DNA of 64,000 bases from Glutamicibacter sp. MNS18 (GTDB taxonomy: Bacteria > Actinomycetota > Actinomycetes > Actinomycetales > Micrococcaceae): assembly GCF_026107515.2 (NCBI RefSeq), contig NZ_JAPCHW010000006.1, positions 124,001 through 188,000 of the forward strand, in the 5' to 3' direction. Positions 26,190 to 34,000 of this stretch are shown here, piece by piece; positions within the stretch are counted from its first letter, which is position 1, and each line of letters opens with the position of its first letter. The notes under the pieces were generated by a model that was not told the DNA's origin, did no database searches, and saw only the letters and a program-made list of their open reading frames with translations. Both the position numbers and the translations under genes were made by a program.

Positions 26190-26855
26190 ATGTCCAACAA
26201 TCCAGATTCGAATTTCTCAACCCGGCTGCGCCAGGTCACCCAAGATGACCACAGCGAAGCAGAGACCAGCGAATTCATCACAACCCTGATGGGCGGCAAA
26301 CGCAGCGCCCGGGATTACACCCTGCTCATCGCGCAGTATGCGCACATATACGCGGCATTGGAAGAGGAAGTCCGCGCCTTGGACAACGACCCGGAATTCG
26401 GCTCGATCTTTGATCCTGCGCTGGAGCGTAGCGGGCAGATTGCCAAGGATCTGGAGGTATTGCTTCCCGCACACGGTTTCACCTCCCTGCCCGACGCCCT
26501 GCCGGCCACCAAGGTCTACATCGCCGCAATTCGCGAAGCGGCCAAGGAACCGGCTCGACTGGTCGCGCACCATTACCTGCGCTACCTGGGAGATCTTTCC
26601 GGTGGGCTGGCCATTGGCAAGCTGGTTGCCCGTCACTACTCGATCGCCCCCGAGGCCCTGAACATGTGGGATTTCGGGGACATCGAGAAACCAAAGGTCT
26701 ACAAGGATGCGTACCGCACCAAGCTGGACTCCCTGGGGGCCGACCCACTGGCCGCCGAGGCGCTGCTGGATGAAGCCAAGCGCGGCTTCCGGTGGAACAA
26801 GGGAATTTTCGAGGATCTGCTGCGTTCCTCCAACGGGGAACTGGTCTCCGCGTAG
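26190..26855 (+). CDS. hmuO: Haem oxygenase (biliverdin-producing)
   Basis: Enzyme of 221 residues in the HmuO/HO-1 family that opens haem to biliverdin, CO and Fe2+. The proximal haem ligand is expected to be His21 in DDHSEAE. The distal helix RYLGDLSGGLAIGKLVARHY carries the GDLSGG kink, and the C-terminal FRWNKGIFEDL is typical. It is monocistronic, divergent from hmuTUV, with its own iron box, and ends at a strong hairpin. It releases iron from haem imported by the adjacent system. Confidence 0.95.
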   Translation: MSNNPDSNFSTRLRQVTQDDHSEAETSEFITTLMGGKRSARDYTLLIAQYAHIYAALEEEVRALDNDPEFGSIFDPALERSGQIAKDLEVLLPAHGFTSLPDALPATKVYIAAIREAAKEPARLVAHHYLRYLGDLSGGLAIGKLVARHYSIAPEALNMWDFGDIEKPKVYKDAYRTKLDSLGADPLAAEALLDEAKRGFRWNKGIFEDLLRSSNGELVSA

Positions 26856-26877
26856 AACGACCTTGAAACGTTAAAAC

Positions 26878-26925
26878 CCAGCAGGCTGCCGGTTCCCGCA
26901 TATAGGAGAACCCGCAGCCTGCTGG
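26878..26925. terminator. Bidirectional terminator between hmuO and metQ
   Basis: 12-bp outer stem (CCAGCAGGCTGC / GCAGCCTGCTGG), one C-C mismatch, 5-bp inner stem and 12-base loop, between convergent genes. Confidence 0.8.
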
Positions 26926-26941
26926 TGTATCCGGTGCTGTG

Positions 26942-27853
26942 CTAGTCGGCCGACACCGGGGTCAGCACACCCTGCACCAATGGATCGTCCGTGGTTGCCA
27001 GGTACTCCTGCAGCCGTGGATCCGAGAACACCTCGATCAGCTTTTGGGCGTCCGTTGTCTGCGCGAACTCGCTGCCGAAAATCAACCGCGAGGCAAAGGT
27101 CCGCGGGGGCTCGGGGAACAGGATCCCCTTGTCCCGACCCACCTTGCCGGCATCGAACTGGGACACGTAGCCGATGGCGACGTCGACATCGTCCAGCATG
27201 CGCGGCATCGCCAGCAGGTCGGCTTCCTTCAGTACGAATCCGTGGGGATTCTGCACTACATTGGCCATCTTGGCGGTGCGTGGTTCGATATCCGGATCCA
27301 ATCCCAGCAGCCCCTCGCGCTCCAGCAACCAGAGTGCCTGCCCTTGGTTGGCCACGTCATTGGGTAGCAACAAGGTGGCCCCCTGCGGCAGGTCCTCGAC
27401 CGAAGCGTAGCGGGTGGAGTACAGCCCGAAGCCCCACTGGTAGAGCTCCACCGTGGGTGTCAGCTCCACCCCGGCGGCTTCGGCGGACTGCTGCATGTAC
27501 CACTGGTGCTCGAAGATGGTCGCGTCGAACTGGCCGGAGGCCACGGCCTGGTTGGCCTGGATCGGATCCTGCAACCCAACCGGTTCGATCTCGATACCGT
27601 AGTCCGGGGCGATGGTGTCGGCCACGAATTCCAGGATCTTCTCCTCCCCCGCCATGGCTGGTTCGAAGTGCACCTTGAAATCGCTCTTACCTCCCGCCTC
27701 GACTGCGGTGGCGGGGTTGCCACGTTGCTGGACCAAGAGGATACCCAGCACAATGGCCAGCACGGTGGCGATGACAGCGATCGTCCAGGGGAAGACGCTG
27801 GTGTTCTTGCGCAGGGTGAAACCGTGGTTGTGTCCGGTTGTCGGTGTAGTCAT
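26942..27853 (-). CDS. metQ: Methionine ABC importer substrate-binding protein (membrane-anchored)
   Basis: This 303-residue NlpA/MetQ-family protein has KVHFEPAMAGEEKILEFVAD, the QANQAVASGQFDATIFEHQWYM motif and TLLLPNDVANQGQALWLLE. The N-terminus has no lipobox cysteine. Instead, helix FPWTIAVIATVLAIVLGILL (about 21-42) behind a positively charged, His-containing head should act as an uncleaved anchor. It is last in the operon metN-metI-metQ, 30 bases after metI. The binding-protein family takes L- or D-methionine and related compounds. Confidence 0.9.
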   Translation of the reverse strand: MTTPTTGHNHGFTLRKNTSVFPWTIAVIATVLAIVLGILLVQQRGNPATAVEAGGKSDFKVHFEPAMAGEEKILEFVADTIAPDYGIEIEPVGLQDPIQANQAVASGQFDATIFEHQWYMQQSAEAAGVELTPTVELYQWGFGLYSTRYASVEDLPQGATLLLPNDVANQGQALWLLEREGLLGLDPDIEPRTAKMANVVQNPHGFVLKEADLLAMPRMLDDVDVAIGYVSQFDAGKVGRDKGILFPEPPRTFASRLIFGSEFAQTTDAQKLIEVFSDPRLQEYLATTDDPLVQGVLTPVSAD

Positions 27854-27883
27854 GTGTATTCTGCCTGTTTCGTTTCTGCTGGC

Positions 27884-28579
27884 CTATGGGCGGGCCAGTG
27901 CGCGGGCGATGCGGTCGCCGAGGAATTGGACGATCTGGACGGTGAGGATCAATACCACGATGGTGGCCAGCATGACATTCATGTCAAAACGCTGGTAGCC
28001 GTAGGTCACCGCCAGGTATCCGATGCCGCCGGCCCCGATGGTCCCGGCGATGGCCGAGTACTCGATCATCGAGATCGTGTTCAGGGTGATGGCCGAGGCC
28101 AAAGCGGGCAACGCCTCGCGGATCTGGGTGGTGGAGATGACCTGGGTCGGGGAACCACCGGTCACCAACCCGACCGCGAGGTTTTCCCGGGGCAGGTCGT
28201 TCAACGCGTTCTGGACCAGCCGGGCGAAGAACGGGATCCCAGCCAGGGTCATCGGTACCACCGCCGCGGCGATACCGATGGTCGTTCCGGTCACCCACTT
28301 GGTGAAGGGGATGATCGCGGCCATCAGCACCAGGAACGGAAGGGACCGGCCCATATTCGCCACCCAGCTGAGCACCGCGTGGATCCGCGCCTGCGGGAAC
28401 AGCCCGTGCCGGTCGGTGTTGTAGAGCGCAACACCCATGGCCCCGCCCAGGCTGATGACCAGGACCATCACTATTCCGACCATGGCCCAGGTCTGCCCGT
28501 AGGCGGGCAGGAGCAGGGCCGGCAACTCCGCCAACGGGGTATCGGTGCCAACGGCGGCGCTTTCGGTAGGGATCCTCAT
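27884..28579 (-). CDS. metI: Methionine ABC importer permease
   Basis: This 231-residue permease has about five helices and the MetI features: WAMVGIVMVLVISLGGAMGVAL, GRSLPFLVLMAAIIPFTKW, and the ATPase-contact loop TQVISTTQIREALPAL. The start overlaps the metN stop by 4 bases (ATGA). It forms the channel with MetN and MetQ. Confidence 0.93.
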   Translation of the reverse strand: MRIPTESAAVGTDTPLAELPALLLPAYGQTWAMVGIVMVLVISLGGAMGVALYNTDRHGLFPQARIHAVLSWVANMGRSLPFLVLMAAIIPFTKWVTGTTIGIAAAVVPMTLAGIPFFARLVQNALNDLPRENLAVGLVTGGSPTQVISTTQIREALPALASAITLNTISMIEYSAIAGTIGAGGIGYLAVTYGYQRFDMNVMLATIVVLILTVQIVQFLGDRIARALARP

Positions 28580-29598
28580 ACCGCAACCTCGATTCGTTCG
28601 GTTTCCGCCGGTTCCCAGCCGTCTCGGACCGTGGCGGTCAGCCCCCAGGAGTCAAGCAAAGAGATCACCTCGGCAGCATCCAACCCCGCCACCCCGAGGC
28701 GGACCCGTCCCAGGGTTCCCTCATGGTGGGATTCCACGGATCCACCCAGCAGCGCCACCCGGGCGTTGTGTTCCACCGCCAGCCTGGTCAGCCAAGTTGG
28801 ATCGACATTCCGCTGGCGATACGCCACCGCCAGCTCGTAGTCGAACCCGACCGGTAATGGTTCGGGGCGCAACGGCAAGAGCTTGGCCCCGGTCTGCGAG
28901 ACGGGGCTGGACACCAGCTCACGCACCTGTCCGTATTCGGCGATCCGACCGTGGTCCAGCTGGGCCACCTGGTCCGCGACATGGCGCACCACGTCCATTT
29001 CATGGGTGATCAGGATGATTGCCAGTCCCAGGTCGCTGCGCAGGGAATCTAGAAGTTCCAAGACCTGCGCGGTGGATTCGGGGTCCAACCCGGAGGTGGA
29101 TTCATCGGAGAGCAACAGGCGCGGGCGCAGGGCCAGCGCCCGGGCAATACCCACACGCTGACGCTGGCCGCCGGAGAGCTGGCCCGGGTAGGCGTTGGCC
29201 TTATCGGCCAGACCGACGCGGTCAAGAAGTTCGGCCACCCGGTCCTGCATCTGGTGGTGCACCACCCCGAGGTTCCGCAGCGGCAACGCGATATTCTCGG
29301 CAACGGTCATCCGGCGCAACAACGCCGAATTCTGGAAGATCGTGCCGATGGCGCGGCGTTCGGCACGCAGTGCCTTGCCGGACAGCGCGGACAGGTCCTT
29401 GCCGTCCACCAGGATCTGCCCGTTGCTGGGTTTCTCCAACAGGGAGATGCAGTGCGACAAGGTGGATTTGCCTGCGCCCGAGGGCCCGACCACGGCGGTA
29501 ATCGAGCGGGAGGGCACCTGCAGGTCAATCCCGCGCAACACGCTGATCCGCCCCTCCGCCGTGTCATAGTGCTTGTGCAGGTCGCGGATCTCAATCAT
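28576..29598 (-). CDS. metN: Methionine ABC importer ATPase with NIL regulatory domain
   Basis: This 340-residue ATPase has Walker A GPSGAGKST, signature LSGGQRQRVGIARALAL, and Walker B LLLSDESTSGLD (Ser where Glu/Pro is usual: DESTS rather than DEPTS). A C-terminal NIL domain (about 262-340) is known in MetN to bind methionine and cause transinhibition. The start codon overlaps a 12-codon upstream reading frame with a much better ribosome-binding site, suggesting translational coupling. The operon is preceded by an S-box riboswitch. Confidence 0.92.
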   Translation of the reverse strand: MIEIRDLHKHYDTAEGRISVLRGIDLQVPSRSITAVVGPSGAGKSTLSHCISLLEKPSNGQILVDGKDLSALSGKALRAERRAIGTIFQNSALLRRMTVAENIALPLRNLGVVHHQMQDRVAELLDRVGLADKANAYPGQLSGGQRQRVGIARALALRPRLLLSDESTSGLDPESTAQVLELLDSLRSDLGLAIILITHEMDVVRHVADQVAQLDHGRIAEYGQVRELVSSPVSQTGAKLLPLRPEPLPVGFDYELAVAYRQRNVDPTWLTRLAVEHNARVALLGGSVESHHEGTLGRVRLGVAGLDAAEVISLLDSWGLTATVRDGWEPAETERIEVAV

Positions 29599-29629
29599 GA
29601 GCTCTCACCGACGTGAAGTTGTTGTCCAT
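29591..29629 (-). CDS. Short upstream reading frame coupled to metN (12 codons)
   Basis: ATG at 29629 opens a 12-codon frame (MDNNFTSVRAHD) whose stop codon overlaps the first codons of metN. AAGGGGAC lies 4 bases upstream of this ATG, whereas metN itself has only a weak GAGAG. Translation of the small frame could deliver ribosomes to metN. It sits between the S-box aptamer and metN, so its ribosome-binding site could be the controlled element. Reading it as a coupler is inference. Confidence 0.45.
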   Translation of the reverse strand: MDNNFTSVRAHD

Positions 29630-29659
29630 AGTGTCCCCTTAGGTGGAATCACCGACGAG

Positions 29660-29702
29660 ACCAACAAGCACCGCCAACAGTGCCGGCGTAGCGTTTGTTG
29701 GT
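29660..29702 (-). promoter_or_regulatory. Leader hairpin after riboswitch B
   Basis: An 8-bp perfect outer stem (ACCAACAA / TTGTTGGT) enclosing 27 bases lies 16 bases after the aptamer on the minus strand. There is no T-run. It may be part of the expression platform. Confidence 0.4.
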
Positions 29703-29717
29703 GACAGGCGAAGCTGC

Positions 29718-29804
29718 TCCATCGGTTCTGGCGGTAGCACCGGTCCCTGACAAAGGTGGTTGCTGCGGCCTCATCGAGCCAGATCTCTCAGCCGCTCTGG
29801 ATGG
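29718..29804 (-). promoter_or_regulatory. SAM-I (S-box) riboswitch B upstream of metNIQ
   Basis: The minus strand shows CCATCCAGAGCGGCTGAGAG, TCTGGCTCGATGAGGCCGCA, GCAACC, GGTGCTACCGCCAGAACCGA and the closing GATGG pairing with CCATC. The core is almost identical to copies A, C and D. It lies about 120 bases upstream of metN, with a coupled upstream frame between. It should reduce methionine import when SAM is plentiful. The remaining 260 bases up to the ASCH gene hold the TCACATG sites and no gene. Confidence 0.92.
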
Positions 29805-29881
29805 TCATGCGGGATGGATCCCGTTCTCTTTCCAGCATGCGCTGTGCCGGTTTGCCGCTTCAAAGTGCAGGAAACAAGAGG

Positions 29882-29952
29882 TCACATGGCGACTCGTGAC
29901 GACCCGAACGCGGGGAACCGGGAGTCTTCCAGAGGTCATCCGCAGTCACATG
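29882..29952. promoter_or_regulatory. TCACATG sites upstream of riboswitch B
   Basis: TCACATG occurs at 29882-29888 and at 29946-29952. The first copy extends to TCACATGGCGA, an 11-mer that also occurs (minus strand) at 33685-33695 between riboswitches C and D. The first copy also sits in an inverted pair GTCAC-N10-GTGAC. The position, 80-150 bases upstream of the aptamer, suits an activator. Confidence 0.5.
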
Positions 29953-30065
29953 AGACGATCATGACGCGGCGCGCTACGGCTGGTTTACCTGTGGCCGATC
30001 ACTGTTCCCCGAGAGGCCGCCGCGAAAGGTTCCCGGTGGGGAATCCGCTCAATGCGACCGCGCCC

Positions 30066-30590
30066 CTAGACGGTGCGGGCTCGCGGCCAGACGACCTCGA
30101 AACGCTCGCACACCACCCGGTGCCCCGGCTGCATGGTGGTTTCCGGGGTCCACGGACGGCCGGCGTTCCACTCGGTCCGCCGCCAATACCTCTCGTGTTC
30201 CCGCCGCCAGCTGGCCAGTGTGCGGTCATCCTCGCCTTCGGCGTAGGCGAAGGACTCATCCACTTCGTCGAACGCCAGCAGTTGTACATCGCTGGTGCGC
30301 AGGATGATGCGCGGTGTTCCGGTGGAGTCGCAGGCGATCCAGTGCGATCCGGCCTGCGGCAGCGCCTCGCCGGCGGCGGCATACTCGTTTTCCAGGCTTG
30401 CCGTGGCCCGCTTGTCCCCGGCGGTGACCTCGGCCAGCAGCGCATCGCACAGCGCGGGACTGTCCCCGAAGTAGTCCACCTCGTAGTCGGCGGATCCGTC
30501 CAGGCCCACCGCGGCACGGTAGTCGTCCCACATCAATGCGGCCGCGAGGGTATCCGGTTCCGGCAGCGCGTTTTCGAGGTGGCTGGTCAT
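30066..30590 (-). CDS. ASCH-domain protein
   Basis: This 174-residue protein has the ASCH pattern: LLAEVTAGDKRATASL near the middle, GSHWIACDSTGTPRIILRTSDVQLLAFDEVDESFAYAEGEDDRTLASWRREHERY, part of which is the beta-barrel core, and a C-terminal VVCERFEVVW. The E..Y..G..GD-type residues point to the YqfB/ASCH family, which resembles RNA-binding PUA domains. Some members hydrolyse N4-acylcytidines. It is monocistronic, and the role here is unknown. A hairpin separates it from the next gene on the same strand. Confidence 0.82.
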   Translation of the reverse strand: MTSHLENALPEPDTLAAALMWDDYRAAVGLDGSADYEVDYFGDSPALCDALLAEVTAGDKRATASLENEYAAAGEALPQAGSHWIACDSTGTPRIILRTSDVQLLAFDEVDESFAYAEGEDDRTLASWRREHERYWRRTEWNAGRPWTPETTMQPGHRVVCERFEVVWPRARTV

Positions 30591-30672
30591 GGTCCAAGCC
30601 TACGGCCAGGCATCGGAACGGTAAACTCCGCATACCCTGTTGACCCACGTCAGGTCGTTGCCCGGGGACGGC

Positions 30673-30718
30673 CAACGCCCCGGCAGGCAACGGGACTGCG
30701 ATGCCTGCCGGGGCGTTG
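30673..30718. terminator. Terminator of sulfur operon C
   Basis: 17-bp perfect stem (CAACGCCCCGGCAGGCA with its complement) and a 12-base loop, located 15 bases after the LLM monooxygenase stop on the minus strand. Confidence 0.8.
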
Positions 30719-30732
30719 TTTCCGCCGGGTGC

Positions 30733-32136
30733 CTAGCCCTGGGTGGCCAGCCGGTCGGCGATGCGGAACTGCGCGGCACGGTGGGTGTCCTTCACCCGGT
30801 CGCCGGCTCCGAACAGCTTGTTGCGCAGCGAACCCTCGGCGTATTCGGTCTTGTAGGCGCCACGGGCCTGCAGTTCGGGCACCACGTACTCGACGATGTC
30901 CTCGAAGGTGCCGGGGGTGATGGCGTAGGCCAGGTTGAAACCGTCCACGTCGGTGTAGTCCACCCAGTCGATCAGCTTCTCGGCCACCTCGGCGCCGGAG
31001 CCGACGGTGATCGGGCCGAAACCGCCCACACCGACCCATTCGGCCAGTTGGCGGATGGTCCACGGGTTGCCGTCGTCACCGCTGGCCTTCTGGAAGGTCT
31101 CCACCGAGGACTGGATGGCGTTGGACTTCACGTTGGCGCCGATGACATCGTCCGGGCCGTATTCGGACAGGTCCACACCCATCCAGCCGGAGATCAGCAC
31201 CTGGGCGCCCTCGATATCGGCGTAGGACTTGTAGTCCTCGTACTTGGCCTGGGCTGTCGCCGAATCCTCGCCGGTGATGATGGTCTGCATGGCGAAGATC
31301 TTGATGTCATGGCGGTCGCGGCCCGCGGCCTCGGCGGCGTCCCGGATCCTGGTGACGGTTGCCTTGAGCATGTCGCGGGTCGGGGAGGTGACAAACACCG
31401 ATTCGGCGTTTTCCGCGGCGAACTTGATACCGCGCGAGGAGGCGCCGGCCTGGTAGATCACCGGGGTGCGCTGCGTGCTCGGCTCGGTGATGGCGATGCC
31501 CGGGACCTTGAAGTACGTGCCCTCGTGGTTGATCGGGTGCACCTGCTCCGGGTTGGTGTAGATCCCGGTTTCCTTATCGGCCTTGACCGCGTCGTCCTCC
31601 CAGGAGCCCTCAAGCAGCTTGTAGACCACTTCCATGTACTCATCGGCGTGGTCGTAACGCTCGTCGTGCTCCATCTGGTCTTCCTGGCCCATGTTGCGCG
31701 CGGCCGAGGGCAGGTAGCCGGTGACCACATTCCAGCCGACCCGGCCGTTGGTCAGGTGGTCCAGGGTGGCCAGGCGGCGGGCGAAGGGGTACGGGTGTTC
31801 GTAGGCGGTGCCGGCGGTCACGCCGAAGCCCAGGTTCTCGGTGACCGCGGCCATGGCCGAAACCAGCAGGAACGGGTCGTTGACCGGAGCCTGGGCGCCG
31901 GTGCGCAACGGGGATTCGTTGGTGCCGTTGAACACGTCATAGGTGCCCAGCACATCGGCCAGGAACAGGCCGTCGAACTTGCCTTTTTCCAGCACCTTGG
32001 CCAGATGGGTCCAGTACCCCAGGGTGTTGTATTCGGCGGCCTTGTCCTGCGGGTGGCGCCACAGCCCCGGCGACTGGTGGACAACACAGTTCATGTCAAA
32101 GGCGTTGAACAGGATCTCTCGACGTTTTTCGCTCAT
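30733..32136 (-). CDS. LLM-class FMN-dependent monooxygenase, NtaA/SnaA/DszA type (second copy)
   Basis: This 467-residue paralogue of the 9013-10431 enzyme shares GLWRHPQDKAAEY (versus GMWRHPEAQQHRF), GRVGWNVVTGYLPSAARNMG, SWEDDAVKADKETGIY and PVIYQAGASSRG. The NtaA/SnaA/DszA branch uses reduced FMN to hydroxylate or cleave C-S or C-N bonds. It follows the DszC-like gene by 46 bases, behind riboswitch C. That the same two-enzyme order occurs twice under two SAM riboswitches strongly suggests sulfur scavenging. A flavin reductase is not encoded nearby and must come from elsewhere. Confidence 0.88.
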   Translation of the reverse strand: MSEKRREILFNAFDMNCVVHQSPGLWRHPQDKAAEYNTLGYWTHLAKVLEKGKFDGLFLADVLGTYDVFNGTNESPLRTGAQAPVNDPFLLVSAMAAVTENLGFGVTAGTAYEHPYPFARRLATLDHLTNGRVGWNVVTGYLPSAARNMGQEDQMEHDERYDHADEYMEVVYKLLEGSWEDDAVKADKETGIYTNPEQVHPINHEGTYFKVPGIAITEPSTQRTPVIYQAGASSRGIKFAAENAESVFVTSPTRDMLKATVTRIRDAAEAAGRDRHDIKIFAMQTIITGEDSATAQAKYEDYKSYADIEGAQVLISGWMGVDLSEYGPDDVIGANVKSNAIQSSVETFQKASGDDGNPWTIRQLAEWVGVGGFGPITVGSGAEVAEKLIDWVDYTDVDGFNLAYAITPGTFEDIVEYVVPELQARGAYKTEYAEGSLRNKLFGAGDRVKDTHRAAQFRIADRLATQG

Positions 32137-32182
32137 GCTGGTCCCTTTTCTTCGGAGCCGGATAGGCCTTGGGTTCTGGTTT

Positions 32183-33514
32183 CTAGTAGTTGCCGGTGGT
32201 GCCGGGGATATCCCCGATGGAGTTCAGCCGGGCCGGGGGCACCGCGTTGATCTCGTAATCCCCCACGATCCGCGACTTGTAGATGGCCGGGTTGTGGGTG
32301 GCGATGGTTCGGGCGTTGCGCCAGTGCCGGTCCATGTTGCAGCTGGCCCGGGTGGCCGAGGCGCCCAACGGGTCGAACAGTTTGCTGGTGGCGCTGATCA
32401 CCAAGGGCTGCACAATGGATTGGGCGCGATCGGCGGCCAATTCGCATACCGCATAGCGTTCGGCGGCGTTGAGGTTTGCATCCTGCAGCGCAGCTTCGAC
32501 TTCAAGCACCGAGCCCATGACCACCGATTCGACGGCGAACACCTCGGCAGAAACCTCCCCGACAACCTGCAGGACCTGCGGCTCATTGCGTACCGGAACC
32601 CCGGTTCCGGTACTGAAGCTGCGGGTGCGGGCCTGGACCGAATTGCGCATGTCGTTCAGGGCCGCCCGGGCGATGCCGGCCTGCACAGCCAGCAACACCA
32701 GCTGGAAGATCGCCGATTCGGGATCGTTTTCGTGCTGCGGGATGAAACTGTCCACCGGGACCGAGTCGAACTGGGTGGTGCCGGTCCCGGTCAACTGCTG
32801 GCCGAACCCGTCCCAGTCATCCAGGATCCTCACCCCGGAGTGCTGGGTGGAGACCACGGCGATCTGCCGGCCGGGGATTTCCGGGTGGGTCACCGCCACG
32901 GTGGTCCAGTCGGCGAAGATGGTGCCGGTGCAATAGAACTTCTCACCGGTGACGTACCAGCGTTCGTCCTTCGTGCTTGCGGTGGTGTTCAGCGTTCCCA
33001 GCTGGTTGCCGCCACGTTCGGTATAGGCGTTGCCCACGATGTGCCCGGCGGCGATCCGCTCCATCCACTTGGCCTGCAGAGCCTCGTCCTCGAACTTGAG
33101 CACGTTTTCCACGAACGCCATCTGGGCACGCCAGAGCTGGGCCAGATGCGAGTCCGCCTCGGCCAGTTCGATCAGCAACCTGAAGACATCACTCATCCGT
33201 GCACCGTAGCCTCCGCGCTCCACCGGCAGGCGCAGGGCGCCGAACCGTTCGCGGTTCAACAGCCCGACCTGTTCGAAAGGCAGGATCCGGTCACGGTCCC
33301 GCTGCGCGGCACCGGCCGCGATCTGGGCGAAGACGGGACGGAAGATCGCGGCCAGCTGCTCGTATTGCTCATCGGCGCCCGGGCCGGGGGTCGCTTTCAG
33401 CAATTGGCGGGTGGCCCGCGATTCCGGCAGCTGATCCAGCTCTATGGCGTTGGCCGGATTTCGCGCCGGGTCACTCAGGTCGTTGAAATCAGGTATAGAC
33501 GCACCGAAAGACAT
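32183..33514 (-). CDS. Acyl-CoA dehydrogenase-fold flavin monooxygenase, SfnB/DszC type (second copy)
   Basis: Protein of 443 residues with the same landmarks as the 10432-11658 protein: GNAYTERGGNQLGTLNT, YCTGTIFADWTTVAV, DDWDGFGQQLTGTGTTQF and RHWRNARTIATHNPAIYKSR. It has a longer N-terminus. SfnB/DszC-like enzymes oxygenate sulfur compounds with FMNH2. GAGGATCTTGC precedes the ATG, and the S-box aptamer ends only 17 bases before the start, so translation initiation is probably the controlled step. Confidence 0.86.
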   Translation of the reverse strand: MSFGASIPDFNDLSDPARNPANAIELDQLPESRATRQLLKATPGPGADEQYEQLAAIFRPVFAQIAAGAAQRDRDRILPFEQVGLLNRERFGALRLPVERGGYGARMSDVFRLLIELAEADSHLAQLWRAQMAFVENVLKFEDEALQAKWMERIAAGHIVGNAYTERGGNQLGTLNTTASTKDERWYVTGEKFYCTGTIFADWTTVAVTHPEIPGRQIAVVSTQHSGVRILDDWDGFGQQLTGTGTTQFDSVPVDSFIPQHENDPESAIFQLVLLAVQAGIARAALNDMRNSVQARTRSFSTGTGVPVRNEPQVLQVVGEVSAEVFAVESVVMGSVLEVEAALQDANLNAAERYAVCELAADRAQSIVQPLVISATSKLFDPLGASATRASCNMDRHWRNARTIATHNPAIYKSRIVGDYEINAVPPARLNSIGDIPGTTGNY

Positions 33515-33531
33515 GCAAGATCCTCAATTCT

Positions 33532-33616
33532 TCCATCGGTCCTGGCGGAAGCACCGTCCCTCGAAGGGTGGTTGCTGCGGCGTCGTGGAGCCAGATCTCT
33601 CGGCCGCTCTGGATGG
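33532..33616 (-). promoter_or_regulatory. SAM-I (S-box) riboswitch C
   Basis: On the minus strand CCATCCAGAGCGGCCGAGAG, ATCTGGCTCCACGACGCCGC, AGCAACC and GGTGCTTCCGCCAGGACCGA end in GATGG, which closes P1 with CCATC. The DszC-like gene's ribosome-binding site (GAGGAT) follows P1 by about 7 bases. SAM binding would most simply act on ribosome access. Confidence 0.92.
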
Positions 33617-33665
33617 TTCGTTAATATTTGTATCGGCAATATTCATCGACGCTCAAGCCGGAGCG

Positions 33666-33695
33666 TCACATTACCTTCGCGACTTCGCCATGTGA
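33666..33695. promoter_or_regulatory. Inverted TCACAT / ATGTGA sites between riboswitches C and D
   Basis: TCACAT (33666-33671) and ATGTGA (33690-33695) form an inverted pair. The right half extends to TCGCCATGTGA, the complement of an 11-mer found upstream of riboswitch B. It lies in the divergent region and could serve both operons. The rest of this intergenic region is A+T-richer than its surroundings and holds no gene. Confidence 0.5.
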
Positions 33696-33887
33696 ATCGA
33701 AGGGCCTGCACCAGGAACCGCAGATCACTCGGCCTCAATGCACCAATACAGTGGTTCAGTCGACGATACCGGCCACTCATGAAATATTTTTCAGAATTTC
33801 CCACTATTACGTGATCTGGATCGAAGATTTCCCATGTTACGAAGAATTTGCATTGCATCCGTTCGAATCGCTTTGATTAACACGTAA

Positions 33888-33992
33888 CCATCCCGAGCGG
33901 CCGAGAGATCTGGCTTGTCGACGCCGCAGCAACCATCCGGATAGCTGATTCAGCGAATTCCTCCGGCCCGGTGCTAACGCCAGAACCGATGG
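33888..33992 (+). promoter_or_regulatory. SAM-I (S-box) riboswitch D, overlapping the ribosome-binding site of the sulfonate importer
   Basis: The plus strand reads CCATCCCGAGCGGCCGAGAG, ATCTGGCTTGTCGACGCCGC, AGCAACC, then a longer P3-like insert, GGTGCTAACGCCAGAACCGA and GATGG. P1 pairs CCATC (33888-33892) with GATGG (33988-33992). The Shine-Dalgarno GGAG at 33991-33994 shares its two G residues with P1, so SAM-stabilised P1 should hide it directly. Confidence 0.92.
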
Positions 33993-34000
33993 AGTTGATC

